Assembly: GCA_039655645.1 (NCBI GenBank)
Contig: CM077343.1
Coordinates: forward strand, 80,157,839 to 80,221,838
DNA length: 64,000 bases
Reading direction: 5' to 3'
Source of the DNA: Ammopiptanthus mongolicus
Lineage: Eukaryota; Streptophyta; Magnoliopsida; Fabales; Fabaceae
Part shown: one piece after another, positions 23,229 through 34,700 of the stretch
Numbering within the stretch: the stretch's first letter is position 1
How the letters are laid out: each line of letters begins with the position of its first letter
Made by a program: the position numbers and the translations under genes
The notes under the pieces: model-generated
Told to the model about the DNA's origin: nothing
What the model saw: only the letters and a program-made list of their open reading frames with translations
Database searches by the model: none

Positions 23229-23754
23229 TTGAAGGGTCCGAGTAAGAAGAGTGAGACACAGTGGAGGCAAGCTCTACAATGGAGGAGCGAAGCAGAGAAT
23301 GAGATGGAAAAAAAGGCAAGAGAAAGAACTAAGAGAAAGAGACAGTGCGAGAGAGTTACCTTTAAGAGGTGGTGGCCTTGCGGCGGTCTTCGGTGGAGAA
23401 ATGCGAGAGATGAGAAGAGGGATTTCTACAGTGGTGCTGACTGAGAGGTGTGAAACTGGAATAAAAAAAAATGGAAGAGACTGAGCGTGCGGTGGTTCCT
23501 TGAAGCTTGAAGTAGATAGTGGGATGAGCGGTGGTGGTGGTTTGAAGCATGAAGCATGAAGCAGATAGTGTTTGAGAGTGAAAGTGAAAGAGATGAGAGA
23601 ATAGAGAAGGGGGAAGGAGGCCCGTGCGTACTGAATTAGGGATTTTAGATTTAGCAACCGAATATATCGGTCGCTATATACTAAAAATCAGTCAACAGTT
23701 TGACTTAGCAACCGAATACATTTCAGCTGCTAAAAAAATAGCACTTAATGAAAG
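23229..23754. mobile_element. CACTA-like transposon fragment (sub-terminal region)
   Basis: GA-rich stretch followed by 'tagcaaccgaatatatcggtcgcta' and 'tagcaaccgaatacatttcagctgcta' motifs, the inverted AACCGA/TCGGT type sub-terminal repeats of plant CACTA elements. The general layout resembles the better preserved fragment at 39.5-40.6 kb. Open frames here are low-complexity by-products. Cut off on the right by an LTR fragment; no TIR visible. Confidence 0.4.
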
Positions 23755-25048
23755 TGAAACAAGGAAACACAAGAAGGAGGGTTGAATTGTGTTTTTTGAA
23801 CCTTTTTAAAAATCCTTTTTCAAAAGTGTTTTAAGCAAGCAGGATGTTAAACAGGACACATAGAAAACAAGTTTTAGAAAGACATTAAGAAACCATGTTT
23901 TCAATCCCCAAATTAGTAAATAAATAAACTTGACGAGATTACGGATAAAGAGATTCACACAGAGATATATCCTGGTTCAATCTTACAAATCCAAGAGCTA
24001 CGTCCAGTCTCTTCCTCCAGAAGGTTTTTCCACTAAAACACTTAGCACTTTCCACAAGTTGTTTCCTAGTCACTCTTGACTTTACAACTCCAAGTATTCT
24101 ATACCTCTCCAGGCTCCAAGTATTCTTTTATAGATAAACTTCTTCAGACTCAACCAATCCTAAGATTTGAGAAGAGTTTTGAGCTTTTTACAAACTCACT
24201 AAGTGTGAGAGTATTACAAGATATAGCTCTTTGAATCTGTTTGTAACTTTACAAAGAAAGAATATAAAAGTTTACAGATCTTTTACTAGAGAGTAGTTAT
24301 CGCTTTTAGAATGAAAGTGTTAGTCGTGGAATATCCGAATTGCAAATGGCAGAAAACTTGTCCGTTTAGACTCAGTGAAATATCCGTTAGACACATGTCC
24401 ATTTGCAAGCTGTCTTCTGTTCATAGTCGTCCTTTCTTGGTGTAAGCAGGGAGGCATGTTTGCTTTTGACAGAATAGCAGTGATACCAGGTTTATTCAGA
24501 GCAGACAGTCCTTTTCTTTTTGGCAGTCATGCTTTCTGCTTTACCTGGCTCGACGTGTACAACGTTGTACCTTGTTTTGTCTTTATATAAAGATATTTTT
24601 CTTTTGTGATCTTTTAAAGACTTTTGAAACATGTGCCATGTCATCTGCAAAATAAAGTTAGTGGACGCACAAGTAATATAAAAGATTGGACACACAATAA
24701 AATATGCTTGTGACTTCTAGACACATGTCCATTTGCAAGCTGTCTTCTGTTTATAGTTGTCCTTTCTTGGTGTAAGCAGGGAGGCATGTTTGCTTTTGAC
24801 AGAATAGCAGTGATAGCAGGTTTATTTAGAGCAGACTGTCTTTTTCTTTTTGGCCGTCATGCTTTCTGTTTTACCTGGCTCGACGTGTACAACATTGTAC
24901 CGTTTTGTCTTTATACAAAAATATTTTTCTTTTGTGATCTTTTAAAGACTTTTGAAACATGTGCCATGTCATCTGCAAAATAAAGTTAGTGGACGCACAA
25001 GTAATATAAAAGATTGGACACACAATAAAATATGCTTGTAACTTCTAG
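23755..25048 (-). mobile_element. Inverted SIRE-type LTR fragment with internal 330-bp tandem duplication
   Basis: Starts with the reverse complement of a SIRE-type LTR end (plus: tgaaacaaggaaacacaaga, then 'gagggttgaattgtg'). It includes the reverse of the conserved 'gtgaaccaggata' block near 23970. From 24391 the sequence 'acacatgtccatttgcaagc' repeats at 24721, giving two units of 330 and 328 bp. No matching LTR start (TGTT) is visible at the right end, where copia 2 gag begins abruptly. Confidence 0.5.
24391..25048. repeat. Tandem duplication, 2 x about 330 bp
   Basis: Units 24391-24720 and 24721-25048 are near identical, with few substitutions and a small deletion near 24900 (ccttgttttgtc versus ccgttttgtc). 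Both end 'tatgcttgt(g/a)acttctag'. Confidence 0.85.
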
Positions 25049-25080
25049 ACGCAAGACATGAGCACGAGCTCAATGAAGAT

Positions 25081-28000
25081 GTGTCAATCAAAAAGAGGGA
25101 AGCCATTGCTCTAAAAGTTGATCTAAAGGCAGCTAAAGCCTTAAAAGCTTCAAAGGCAGACCAGTCTGACTGTGACATAGACGAGTCTGATGATGAGGAT
25201 TCTGATGATGATGAAGAGACTTCTTTCATGACCAGAAAGATGAAAAAGCTCTGGAGAAAGAAGAAGTTCAGAAAGGAGAAGCCTTTCAGAGAATCCCACA
25301 AAGAATCCACATCAACAGACAAGAGTCATGTTGTCTGCTATGAGTGCAAGAAGCCTGGTCACATCAAACCTGAATGCCCTCTTTTGAAGAAAGCTTCCAA
25401 AAAGAAGTTCTTCAGAAAGAAGAAGAAAGGAATGATGGCCACATGGGAAGATCTTGAATGTTCATCTTTTGAAGGAGAAGAAACAGAAGAGGAAGCCAAT
25501 CTCTATCTGAAGGCCAACATAGATTCAGAACCTGAAACTGAGGTACATTCTAAACTTGAGGAATTGATTGATGCTTATGATGAGATGGTAGAGGAATCCA
25601 AAGGCTTATTTAAGGCCTTCAAATCCCTCAAGAGAGATTATGTTAAACTCATTATTGAGCATAAACAAAAATCTCAAGAGCGTGAGATGCTTGCCAAAGA
25701 GAATAGCCAGCTGAGGACTGAAAAGTCTGATGAAGCTTCGATCTCAAGTGAAACATCACATTCTGAAGAAGTTGTCACACTTCAACAGAAAGTGAAGGAG
25801 CTCACTTCTGATCTTGCTAGATTTGTTAATGGTAGAGATAATCGGACAAAACTGCTAAGATGTCAGAGACACTCTCTTAACAAAGAAGGCATTGGATATG
25901 ATCATCAAGCTGATCATAAAGTATCAACAAAATCTTCAACTGTCTATGTTAAAGCCACTCCAGTTAGAATTAGACCCGTCTGTAACTTCTGTGGAAAAGC
26001 TGGACATGTTATGTCTAAGTGTTTTCACAAGAAGAAGAGGAAGTCTTCACAGACTCTTAGAACTAACAGAAAAGGACCCAGAAAAATATGGATACCTAAA
26101 GATAAAATAATTTCTGTTGCAAACATCCTTAATAGGACAAAGGAGACGCCTCTACTTGTACCTGGACAGTGGCTGCTCGCGACATATGACAGGAGAAAGG
26201 TCTATGTTCCAAGACCTCCAGTCTAAAAATGGTGGATTTGTTGCCTTTGGAGGCAACCAAAAAGGAAGAGTAATTGGTGTTGGTACAATTGGTGGTAAAC
26301 CCCCTCTTCCCTCAATCTCAAATGTGCTTATGGTTGAAGGACTAAGACACAATTTTCTTAGCATAAGTCAATTATGTGATAGTGGATTTGATGTCTCCTT
26401 CACTAAGAATGAATGCATAGTCAAAGACAAGAGTGGCAAGACCCTCTTTTCAGCTAATAGACAGCAAAATCTTTATAAGATTGAACTAACTGAACTCTCA
26501 GATCAAAGTGTAACCTGTCTGATGTCTAAAGAGGATGAAAGATGGTTATGGCATAAGAAACTAGGACATGCCAGTATGAAACTTATTTCGAAATTGAAAA
26601 AGGATAACCTTGTGAGAGGATTGCCTGATATTAGCTTTAAGAAAGATGTTTTATGTGATGCAAGTCAGAGAGGTAAACAAGTAAAATCAAGTTTCAAATA
26701 AAAAAACATTGTATCAACCTCTAGACCTCTTCAGCTGTTACACATGGATCTGTTTGGACCAATTAGTGTTGCCAATTTAGCTGGAGGGAAATATGGATTT
26801 GTCATTATTGATGACTATTCTAGATTTACATGGGTACTTTTCTTAACCCACAAGAATGAGTCCTTTAAGTCCTTTTCTGTATTTTGTAAGAAAGTACAAA
26901 ATGAGCAAGGTTTCTGTATTTCTACCCTTAGAAGTGATCATGGGGGACAATTTGAAAATGAGTAATTCAAACTGTTCTGTGAAGAGAATGTAATCTCTCA
27001 CAACTTCTCTGCACCTAGAACTTCACAGCAAAATGGAGTGGTTGAGAAAAAGAACAGATCTCTACAAGAGATGGCTAGATCAATGCTCAATGAAAATAAT
27101 CTCCCTAAGTACTTCTGGGCTGAAGCAGTAAACATTGCATGTTATGTGCAAAATAGAATACTTATAAGGTCTATCCTAAAGAAGACTCTTAATGAATTGT
27201 GGAAAGGTAGAAAACCCAACATATCTTATTTCCATGCATTTGGATGTGAATGCTTCATCCTAAATGCCAAGGATCAACTTGGAAAGTTTGATTCCAAGGT
27301 AGACAAAGGTATCTTCATTGGATATTCTGAAGTGTCTAAGGCATATAGAGTTTTTAACTCTAGAACCTCTGTTGTTGAGGAATCCATTCATGTAAAATTC
27401 AATGATAATCTAAAGACTGATAGGGAACTATCAGATCTAGAAGATGATCTTGCAGGACTTGACCTTACCCAGCAGACGAGTCAACAGCCAGACGTATCAA
27501 AAACTGAATCTGCTGAGGAATTTGTCAGACAAGTGGAGCAGACGAGTCATCAGTCAAATCAACACCAGAATGATGATCTCAGAAGAGACTGGAAATTCAA
27601 AGCTCATCATCCGGAAGATCTTATCATTGGAAGTCCCTCTGAAGGTGTTAGAACTAGATCTGTCTTAAGAGAGTCGAGCAATATGGCTTTTTTATCTGAA
27701 ATTGAACCAAAGCATATTTAGGAAGCTCTTGAAGATGAAAGCTGGATTCTTGCCATGCAAGAGGAACTTAATCAGTTCAAAAGGAATGATGTCTGGAAAC
27801 TTGTCTCCAAACCAACAGACAAGTCTGTTATGGGGAACAAGGTGGGTTTTCAGAAACAAGCTAGATGAAGATGGCAAAGTCGTCAGAAATAAAGCAAGGT
27901 AAGTAGCTCAAGGCTACAACCAACAAGAAGGTATTGACTATATTGAGACTTTTGCACCTGTAGCTAGAATAGAAGCTATTCGTATACTTATGTCATATGC

Positions 28001-29233
28001 TGCACAACATCAAATTACTTTATTTCAAATGGATGTAAAAAGTGCTTTTTTAAATGGAATAATTGAAGAAGAAGTCTATGTTAAACAACTTCCTTATTTT
28101 GAAGATAATGAAAAACCAGATCATGTTTTCAAACTTAAAAAGGCTTTATATAGTTTAAAACAAGCGCCTAGAGCGTTGTATGATAGACTTAGTTCCTTTC
28201 TTATGAATAAAGGCTTTATAAGAGGAAAAGTTGATACAACTTTATTTAAGAAATGCTCAAAAGATAACTTCATAGTAGTTCAAATATATGTTGATGATAT
28301 TATTTTTGGAGCTACTAATGAAAAATTGTGCAAAGAATTCTCTAAGTTGATGCAAGCAGAATTTGAAATGAGCATGATAGGAGAATTGAAGTTCTTCCTT
28401 GGACTGCAAATCAAACAGACGAGTGATGGTATCTACATCCATCAACAAAAGTACATCAAGGAGATTCTAAAGAAGGGCAAAATGGATAGCTCAAAGGTTA
28501 TGAAAACTCCCATGCAAACCAATGCTAATCTAAGCAAAGATGAGGAAGGTAAAAAGGTAGACCCAACTGTCTACAGAGGTATGATTGGATCTCTTCTTTA
28601 CCTAACATCTAGCAGACCTGATATTCAATTTAGTGTCTGTATGTGTGCTAGATTCCAATCTGATCCCAAAGAATCTCATCTTAAGGCTATTAAAAGAATC
28701 TTTAGTATTTGCTTGGAACCACTAATCTTGGTTTAATGTATTTGAGAACACAAGATTACAGATTAGTTGGTTTTTGTGATGCTAACTTTGCTGGAGATAG
28801 ACTTGAAAGGAAAAGCACCAGTGGAGGATGTCACTTCATTGGAGCAAACTTAGTCTCTTGGTCAAGCAAAAGACAGACGACTATCGCACTCTCAACTGCA
28901 GAAGCGGAATATGTCTCTGCTACAAGTTGCTGCTCACAGCTATTATGGGTAAAACATCAACTAGAAGATTACTCTATATTTGAGTATAATATACCTGTCT
29001 GGTGTGATAATTCAAGTGCTATTTGCCTAACTAAGAATCCCATACAACATTCTAAGGCTAAGCACATAGAAATCAAACATCACTTCATAAGAGATTATGT
29101 TCAAAAAGGTGTATTTGATGTTAAGTTTGTTAAAACTGAAAATCAATGGGCTCATATCTTTACAAAACCATTAGTTGAGGATAGGTGTAAGTTTATAAGA
29201 AACAACTTGAATATACATTGCTTTGCTGAATAA
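25081..29233 (+). pseudogene. Copia 2 gag-pol polyprotein, interrupted
   Basis: Gag part 25081-26226: Lys-rich and acidic stretches, zinc knuckle CYECKKPGHIKPEC (about 25340) and a second CNFCGKAGHVMSKC (about 25985). Protease motif LDSGCSRHMTG (about 26160) is in another frame, so a frameshift lies near 26150. The pre-integrase finger has Ser for its third Cys (CDASQRGKQ, about 26660). Integrase shows MDLFGP, DHGGQFEN and NGVVEKKN carrying the D,D,E triad. RT carries YVDDIIFG (about 28288). RNase H, 28709-29233, carries GFCDANFAGD and STAEAEY. Stops lie at about 26699, 26963, 27719 and 27900; further frameshifts near 27840 and 28720. Not functional as it stands. Confidence 0.9.
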
Positions 29234-29236
29234 CCT

Positions 29237-30175
29237 GTCTGATGAGTGTTTGCATTACCTGTCTGTGTTTAACTGTCTGACTTTATAAATCATACTCTTA
29301 TTTGAAATAATTTTCTTTTAAATGGTTATTATCTTTAATACCATTTCTTTCTCTGAGGCAAAATATGTACATGGCTGTTTTTATTTTAAATCCAAACCTT
29401 TTTTTTTAAACCTCCATCTTTTTTGTTGTTTTCATTTAAAATAAAACAGTCTTTGGTTTTTAAAAAGGGAAAACCTCCTTTTTTTTTTCTTTTAAAAGGT
29501 ATTTCGTTCTTACGTTTTTCAAACTCTTTCTCTTCGTTTTTAAAACCCTCAAGAGGATGCATCTGCTCAGGGGGAGCAGTTGAAGAAGCCTTTAGGCAAA
29601 ACCAAAGGACAAACTTGCTTTTAACTCTTTTTGTTCTTTTTAACACTTATTTGTAATTTTTTATTTTTTAAATTACCTGGTACACAGGCAATAATGGTTA
29701 AATCCAATTACCTCCTCTGTTTCTCTTTTTTTGATTATGACAAAAGGGGGAGAAAGTTAAATGAGAAAATTAAATGAGAAAGTTAAATGAAAAATGTTTT
29801 AATGTTACAACTGTATGATATAAACAATTGTGTATCTGTCTGATATGGAAATATGTTTATCCGTCTGATATGGAAATAATATATCCGTCTGATATGGAAA
29901 TATGATAAATAATATGTATCTTTTCTTTTCTCTCTGTCTATGTTTTATTGCTTTTGATAATGTCAAAAAGGGGAGAAAATACTAAGATAAGACTAAGATA
30001 AAAAGATCAATGCTTTCAATGCTTATCTGGCTGAGTAAATTGTAATAATGGAACAATGTTTAAATCTGTGATCATGTTACAATTGTCTGATACATATGCA
30101 TGACTGCTTTATGTGAATTTTCTTAAGTTCATTAAATCATTTAACATGTTTTGTCATCATCAAAAAGGGGGAGAT
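29237..30175 (+). other. Copia 2 3' non-coding spacer and polypurine tract
   Basis: T-rich spacer with two 'aaaaggggga/gaaa'-like internal purine tracts (about 29740 and 29965) and short repeats of 'atccgtctgatatggaaat' (about 29830-29900). It ends in the true polypurine tract AAAAAGGGGGAGAT at 30162-30175. No env-like ORF is recognisable. Confidence 0.75.
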
Positions 30176-30320
30176 TGTTGAGTCTCCAAATGTCTGATGT
30201 CCATTTACCATAGTTTTGATGAGAGTAAAACAGTTATTCAATGATTTAATTGAACCCGTTTGTGGTATTTAACTCGTCTACTTAGTGTGCAGATTAAAAC
30301 ATTAAGTGTCTATAAGAACA

Positions 30321-30508
30321 GTTCACTCATCTAAACTTGGATAAGTTCACCCGTCTGAACTAACTTAAGTTCACATGTCTGAACTAACTAAGGTTCACTC
30401 GTTTGAACTAAGATAAAGTTCACTCGTCTGAACTAGCAAAGTTTCACTCGTTTGAACAATGGAAAGTTCACTCGTCTGAACTAGGAGAAGTTCATCCGTC
30501 TAATGAAG
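30321..30508 (+). repeat. 24-bp tandem repeats in copia 2 LTR (about 8 units), possible U3 enhancer
   Basis: Units of the form gttcactcgtctgaactaac(n4) begin at 30321, 30345, 30369, 30393, 30418, 30441, 30466 and 30490, with spacing of 23-25 bp. Further isolated 'acccgtct' motifs continue to about 30680. Position upstream in the LTR resembles the repeated enhancer boxes of other copia elements; a regulatory role is inferred. Confidence 0.75.
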
Positions 30509-31191
30509 TCTTCACCAGTCTGTTGACCAGCGTTGAAGAAATCCCTTCAACCCGTCTAATGAAGAAATCAACCGTCTGATCAAAGGAAGACTCACCCGTC
30601 TAAAAGACTATGCAACTGACGTCATCTCTTTGTTAAAGAGTCAACCCGTCTAATGAAGTTACTCACCCGTCTGGTGATTAACATTAAAGAATACATTGGA
30701 TGAAAGCTGTCTCGTCTCTGATAAGGAATTGCATCTTACACCAAAAGGGAAAGTCTTCCCTCTGCAAACAAAAAGCACGTGTACAGACCTGCTGAGACCA
30801 AAGGTGTATCAGAAGTCTTTATCACTCTGATGAAAGAGAACAAGCAAAGTTCCCTATGCTTTAATGGCTGACCAGAACGACTTTATTACATTTATTGAAG
30901 ATCTGCAAAAGGCCAAGCTTTCAAACATTGTGTCTAACGGTTTTAAAATCTTGAAGCCTATTTAATGAAGAAGACTTTGAACATTCAAGGAGAGAAGAAA
31001 ACGAAGAAAGCAATCAAAGAGCAATTACTCTGAGCATTTATATCTTTATTCGTTCATTATTTATTCTTCAATCATTTGAAGTTATTACGCAGTCTTTTAG
31101 AACTTCACATTTAATACACTCGTCTGAGTGCTTGTGAAAGACTTGCAAATTATAATTTATTTTACAACTTCTCTCAAACAATACCCGTCTG

Positions 31192-31347
31192 AGCCTGAAG
31201 AGGCTAGGTGTGCAAACAATATTTGTCTGGAGCCTGAAGAGGCTAGGTGTGCAAACAATACTTGTCTGGAGCCTGGAGAGGCTAGGTGTGCAAACAATAC
31301 TCATCTGGAGCCTGAAGAGGCTAGGTGTGAAAATAATACTTGTCTGT
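31192..31347 (+). repeat. 39-bp tandem repeat, 4 units, in copia 2 LTR
   Basis: 'agcctgaagaggctaggtgt' starts at 31192, 31231, 31270 and 31309, exactly 39 bp apart. The period is a multiple of three, so the block reads open as a 13-residue repeat, but I see no sign of a real gene. Confidence 0.9.
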
Positions 31348-31732
31348 CCTGTAACCTAAATCAGTCATAGTGAGAAAACTTGGTGATGTCAAGGACTGGA
31401 CGTAGCCTCATTGTTAAGGGGTGAACCAGGATAAAACCTGCTGAGTGATCTCTCTCTTTCCCTTAACTCTTTAGTTTGATTATTTATCTTAACTATTATC
31501 TAACTAAAGGGGTTTAGAATTGTGTTTGTCAAACCTTTTTTCATCTTGCATGATTGTGTGTTTTCTGTGAAAACCTTCAGACGAGTTATTAGTCTGATTG
31601 ACCTGTCTAAGTTTACTCGTCTATTATCACCCGTTTGTGCTTGCGAAAAAGTTTCTAAATTCCGCATAAATTTGTCAAACACCATTCAACCCCCTGTCTA
31701 GTGTTTGCATATGTCTATTTCAAATCTTTGCA

Positions 31733-34700
31733 GTGATTCACTGCCGTGAGAACAGAAAGGTAACATATGCATCCTTCATGCTGATAGGAGGTGCAGAACT
31801 ATGGTGGAAAGGCAAGCAGAGAATGCTTGAAGCTGAAGACAGACTCATCAACTGAGGACTATTTCGGGAATGCTTCCTGGAGAAGTATTTCCCCAGTATG
31901 ATGAGAAGAGAAAAAGAGAAAGAGTTTATGGGTCTGAAGTAAGGGACCATGTCTGTTGGGGAGTACTCTGCAAGGTTTGAAGCGCTGCTCAAATTTTCTG
32001 AATTTTACCAGAGGTTCCCTGACGAAGAATGGGTTTGCCGTCGTTTTGAGGATCGTCTGAAATATGAACTGCAAAGGGTGATTGCACCACTGAACGCCAC
32101 CTGACTGCCTGAGATGCTGGAGAGATGTTCTGTCATTGAGAACATAGACAAAAAGCGAGAGCTGCAGCAAGGCAGAAATGGAGGGCCTACTCGGAGGTTT
32201 GACCAAAGAGGTCGAGGCGGAAAGGGAAGATTCCAGACAGGACGGAGGCCTTATGACCGTCAGGCCGCAAGACAGACTGAAGGACAACTCCAACTAAGTG
32301 GCTGCTTCAGGTGTGGAGGAACACATACAATTCGGGACTGTCCGATAAAGGAGACTCGCTAGTGTTTTTGATGTGGCAAGTGGGTCACATAGCGCTAGAA
32401 TGTACACATGGAGCGAGGTACATCACAGGCGGGCAAGGCCCAGTGACCAGAACCCAAGGAACCGGACAGCAAGCAGCGAGACCATAAGCCACCGGAAGGG
32501 TGTTTACCATACGAGGAGCTGAATCTTCTCAATCCCCTGATCTGATACAAGGTATGTGCCTAGTGTCAGGTAAACTCTTATCTGTATTGTTTGACTCGGG
32601 AGCTACTCATTCCTTCATATCCCAAGAGTGTGTGGATCATTTAAAGTTGCATGTTTCTTTACTTCCTCATGACTTAACTGTTTCTACTCCTACCAGTAAT
32701 TTCTTGACAACCATAACTGTCTGTTTAAATTGTCTTATTGTCATTGAGAATCGAACTTTTTCTGTTGATCTCATTTGCTTACCTATGCATAAACTTGATA
32801 TAATTTTAGGCATGGATTGGCTTTCGGCTAACCATGTAATGTTAGACTGTTCTAAAAAGACCTTATCTTTTCCTGAGCAATCTAGATTAATGCCTGCCAA
32901 GGATAGTAAGCTAGGTAGTAAATCTCAGAAACACGTGTTGCTATTCTCTGTGGAAGCTAAGGAATATCCTACGTTGGATTCGTTGCCTGTAGTGCGGGAG
33001 TTTCCGAAAATTTTCCCTGATGACGTTCCGGGTTTACCACCGGAGAGAGAAATAGAGTACGCTATAGATCTAGTACCGAAAACTGGACCAATTTCGATAG
33101 CACCTTATCGAATGGCTCTAGCGGAGTTAGTGGAGCTGAAAAAGCAATTGGACGACATGTTGGATAAGGAGTTTATAAGACCGAGTGCTTCACCATGGGG
33201 AGTGCTGATGCTATTCGTCAAAAAGAATGATGGAAGTTCGAGGCTGTGCATTGATTATCGATAGCTGCACAAGGCGACAGTTAAGAATAAGTATTCGTTG
33301 CCTAGGATTGAGGATTTGATGGACCAGTTGAAAGGAGCTGTAGTGTTTTCAAAGGTTTATTTAAGATCTGGTTATCACAAGATTTGAGTCAAGAGAGGAT
33401 ATACCAAAGACGGCTTTAGGAGCCGGTATGGACATTACGAGTATCTGGTTATGCCCTTTGGTGTAACTAATGCTCCAGCAGTTTTCATGGATTACATGAA
33501 CCGGATTTTCCGACCATTCTTAGATAAGTTTGTTGTTGTGTTTATCGACGACATTCTTATTTATTCCCTTAATCGGGAAGAACATCAGGAACATCTTAGG
33601 ATCGTACTTCAAGTGTTAAAGGACCGACAACTTTATGCAAAGTTGTCCAAGTGTGAATTCTGGTAAGAAGAAGTACAATTCTTAGGTCATGTGATTAATC
33701 GTGATGGAATAGCTGTAGATCCAGCAACGGTTGAAGCTGTAGTGCAATGGGAAAGCCCTAAGTCGGTAAGTGAAATACGGAGTTTTCTGGGCTTAGCTGG
33801 ATATTACCGAAGGTTCATTGAAGGATTCTCGAAAATCGCGTTGCCAATGACGCAGCTAACAAGGAAGGGGATATCCTTTGAATGGACGGATAAGTTTGAA
33901 AAGAGTTTTCAGGAACTGAAAAGGAGGTTGACTACGTTACCAGTATTGACGTTACCGGATTCTTCCGGACAGTTTGACGTATACAGTGATGCGTCATACC
34001 AAGGATTGGGTTGTGCCCTGATGCAAGATCGGAGAGTGATAGCATATGCTTCGCGACAGCTAAGAACTCATAAGAAGAATTATCCGACTCATGATTTGGA
34101 GCTAGCAGCTATAGTGTTTGCTTTAAAGATATGGCGACACTATTTATATGGAGCTAAGTTTATAGTATACAGTGACCATAAGAGCTTAAGGTATCTATTT
34201 GATCAGAAAGAGTTAAATATGAGGCAAAGGAGATGGATGGAATTTATAAAGGATTATGAATTCGATCTACAATACCATCCAAGAAAAGCGAATGTAGTAG
34301 CAGATGCGTTAAGTAGGAAATCCTTGCACATATTTGCTATGATGGTAAAAGAACTAGAACTTATTGAACAGTTCAGAGATTTGGATCTAGGTATGGAATT
34401 ATCTAGGGATAGAATACACCTAGGAATGGTCACAGTAACGAGCGACTTTTTGAAGACAATCAAGGAGAAGCAGGAGGTTGATCAGTATCTTCAGAAAGTA
34501 AAGAAACAAGTGACGGAAGGCAGAACTTCTGTGTTTAGGATGAATCAAGATGGAGTCTTGAGGTATGGAGATAGCATTTGTGTGCCAATGGACATAGAGC
34601 TTAGAAGGATTATCTTAGAGGAAGCGCACAAGAGTAGGTTGAGTTTTCATCCAGGAGCGACCAAGATGTACCAGGACTTAAAGAAAATGTTTTGGCGGCC

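Larger units (their letters stand above)
25049..31709 (+). mobile_element. Copia 2: 5'-truncated Ty1/copia SIRE/Maximus-like element with complete 3' LTR
   Basis: Coding order gag zinc knuckle, protease, integrase, RT, RNase H is that of Ty1/copia. A long non-coding 3' spacer, a polypurine tract and a 1,534-bp LTR follow. The 5' LTR and the gag N-terminus are missing: the sequence starts inside gag at about 25049, joined to an inverted LTR fragment. At the right it abuts the gag of gypsy 2, suggesting insertion into that element followed by loss of the left side. Confidence 0.85.
30176..31709 (+). repeat. Copia 2 3' LTR (1,534 bp)
   Basis: Begins TGTTGAGTCTCC after the polypurine tract and ends ...TAGTGTTTGCA, so TG...CA termini. 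Contains the 24-bp and 39-bp tandem repeats listed separately and the 'ggtgaaccaggataaaacc' block near 31420. Confidence 0.85.

Noticed and set aside
23229..23657. Overlapping open frames on both strands
   Set aside because: GA-rich low-complexity sequence open in several frames at once; not gene-like.
30321..31347. Short regularly spaced repeats resembling a CRISPR array
   Set aside because: The units are contiguous tandem repeats without unique spacers, lie in a plant LTR, and have no cas genes near.
31128..31370. Open frame with a 13-residue repeated peptide (CLEPEEARCANNT)
   Set aside because: A by-product of a 39-bp tandem repeat inside an LTR; no start context or conserved neighbour supports a gene.
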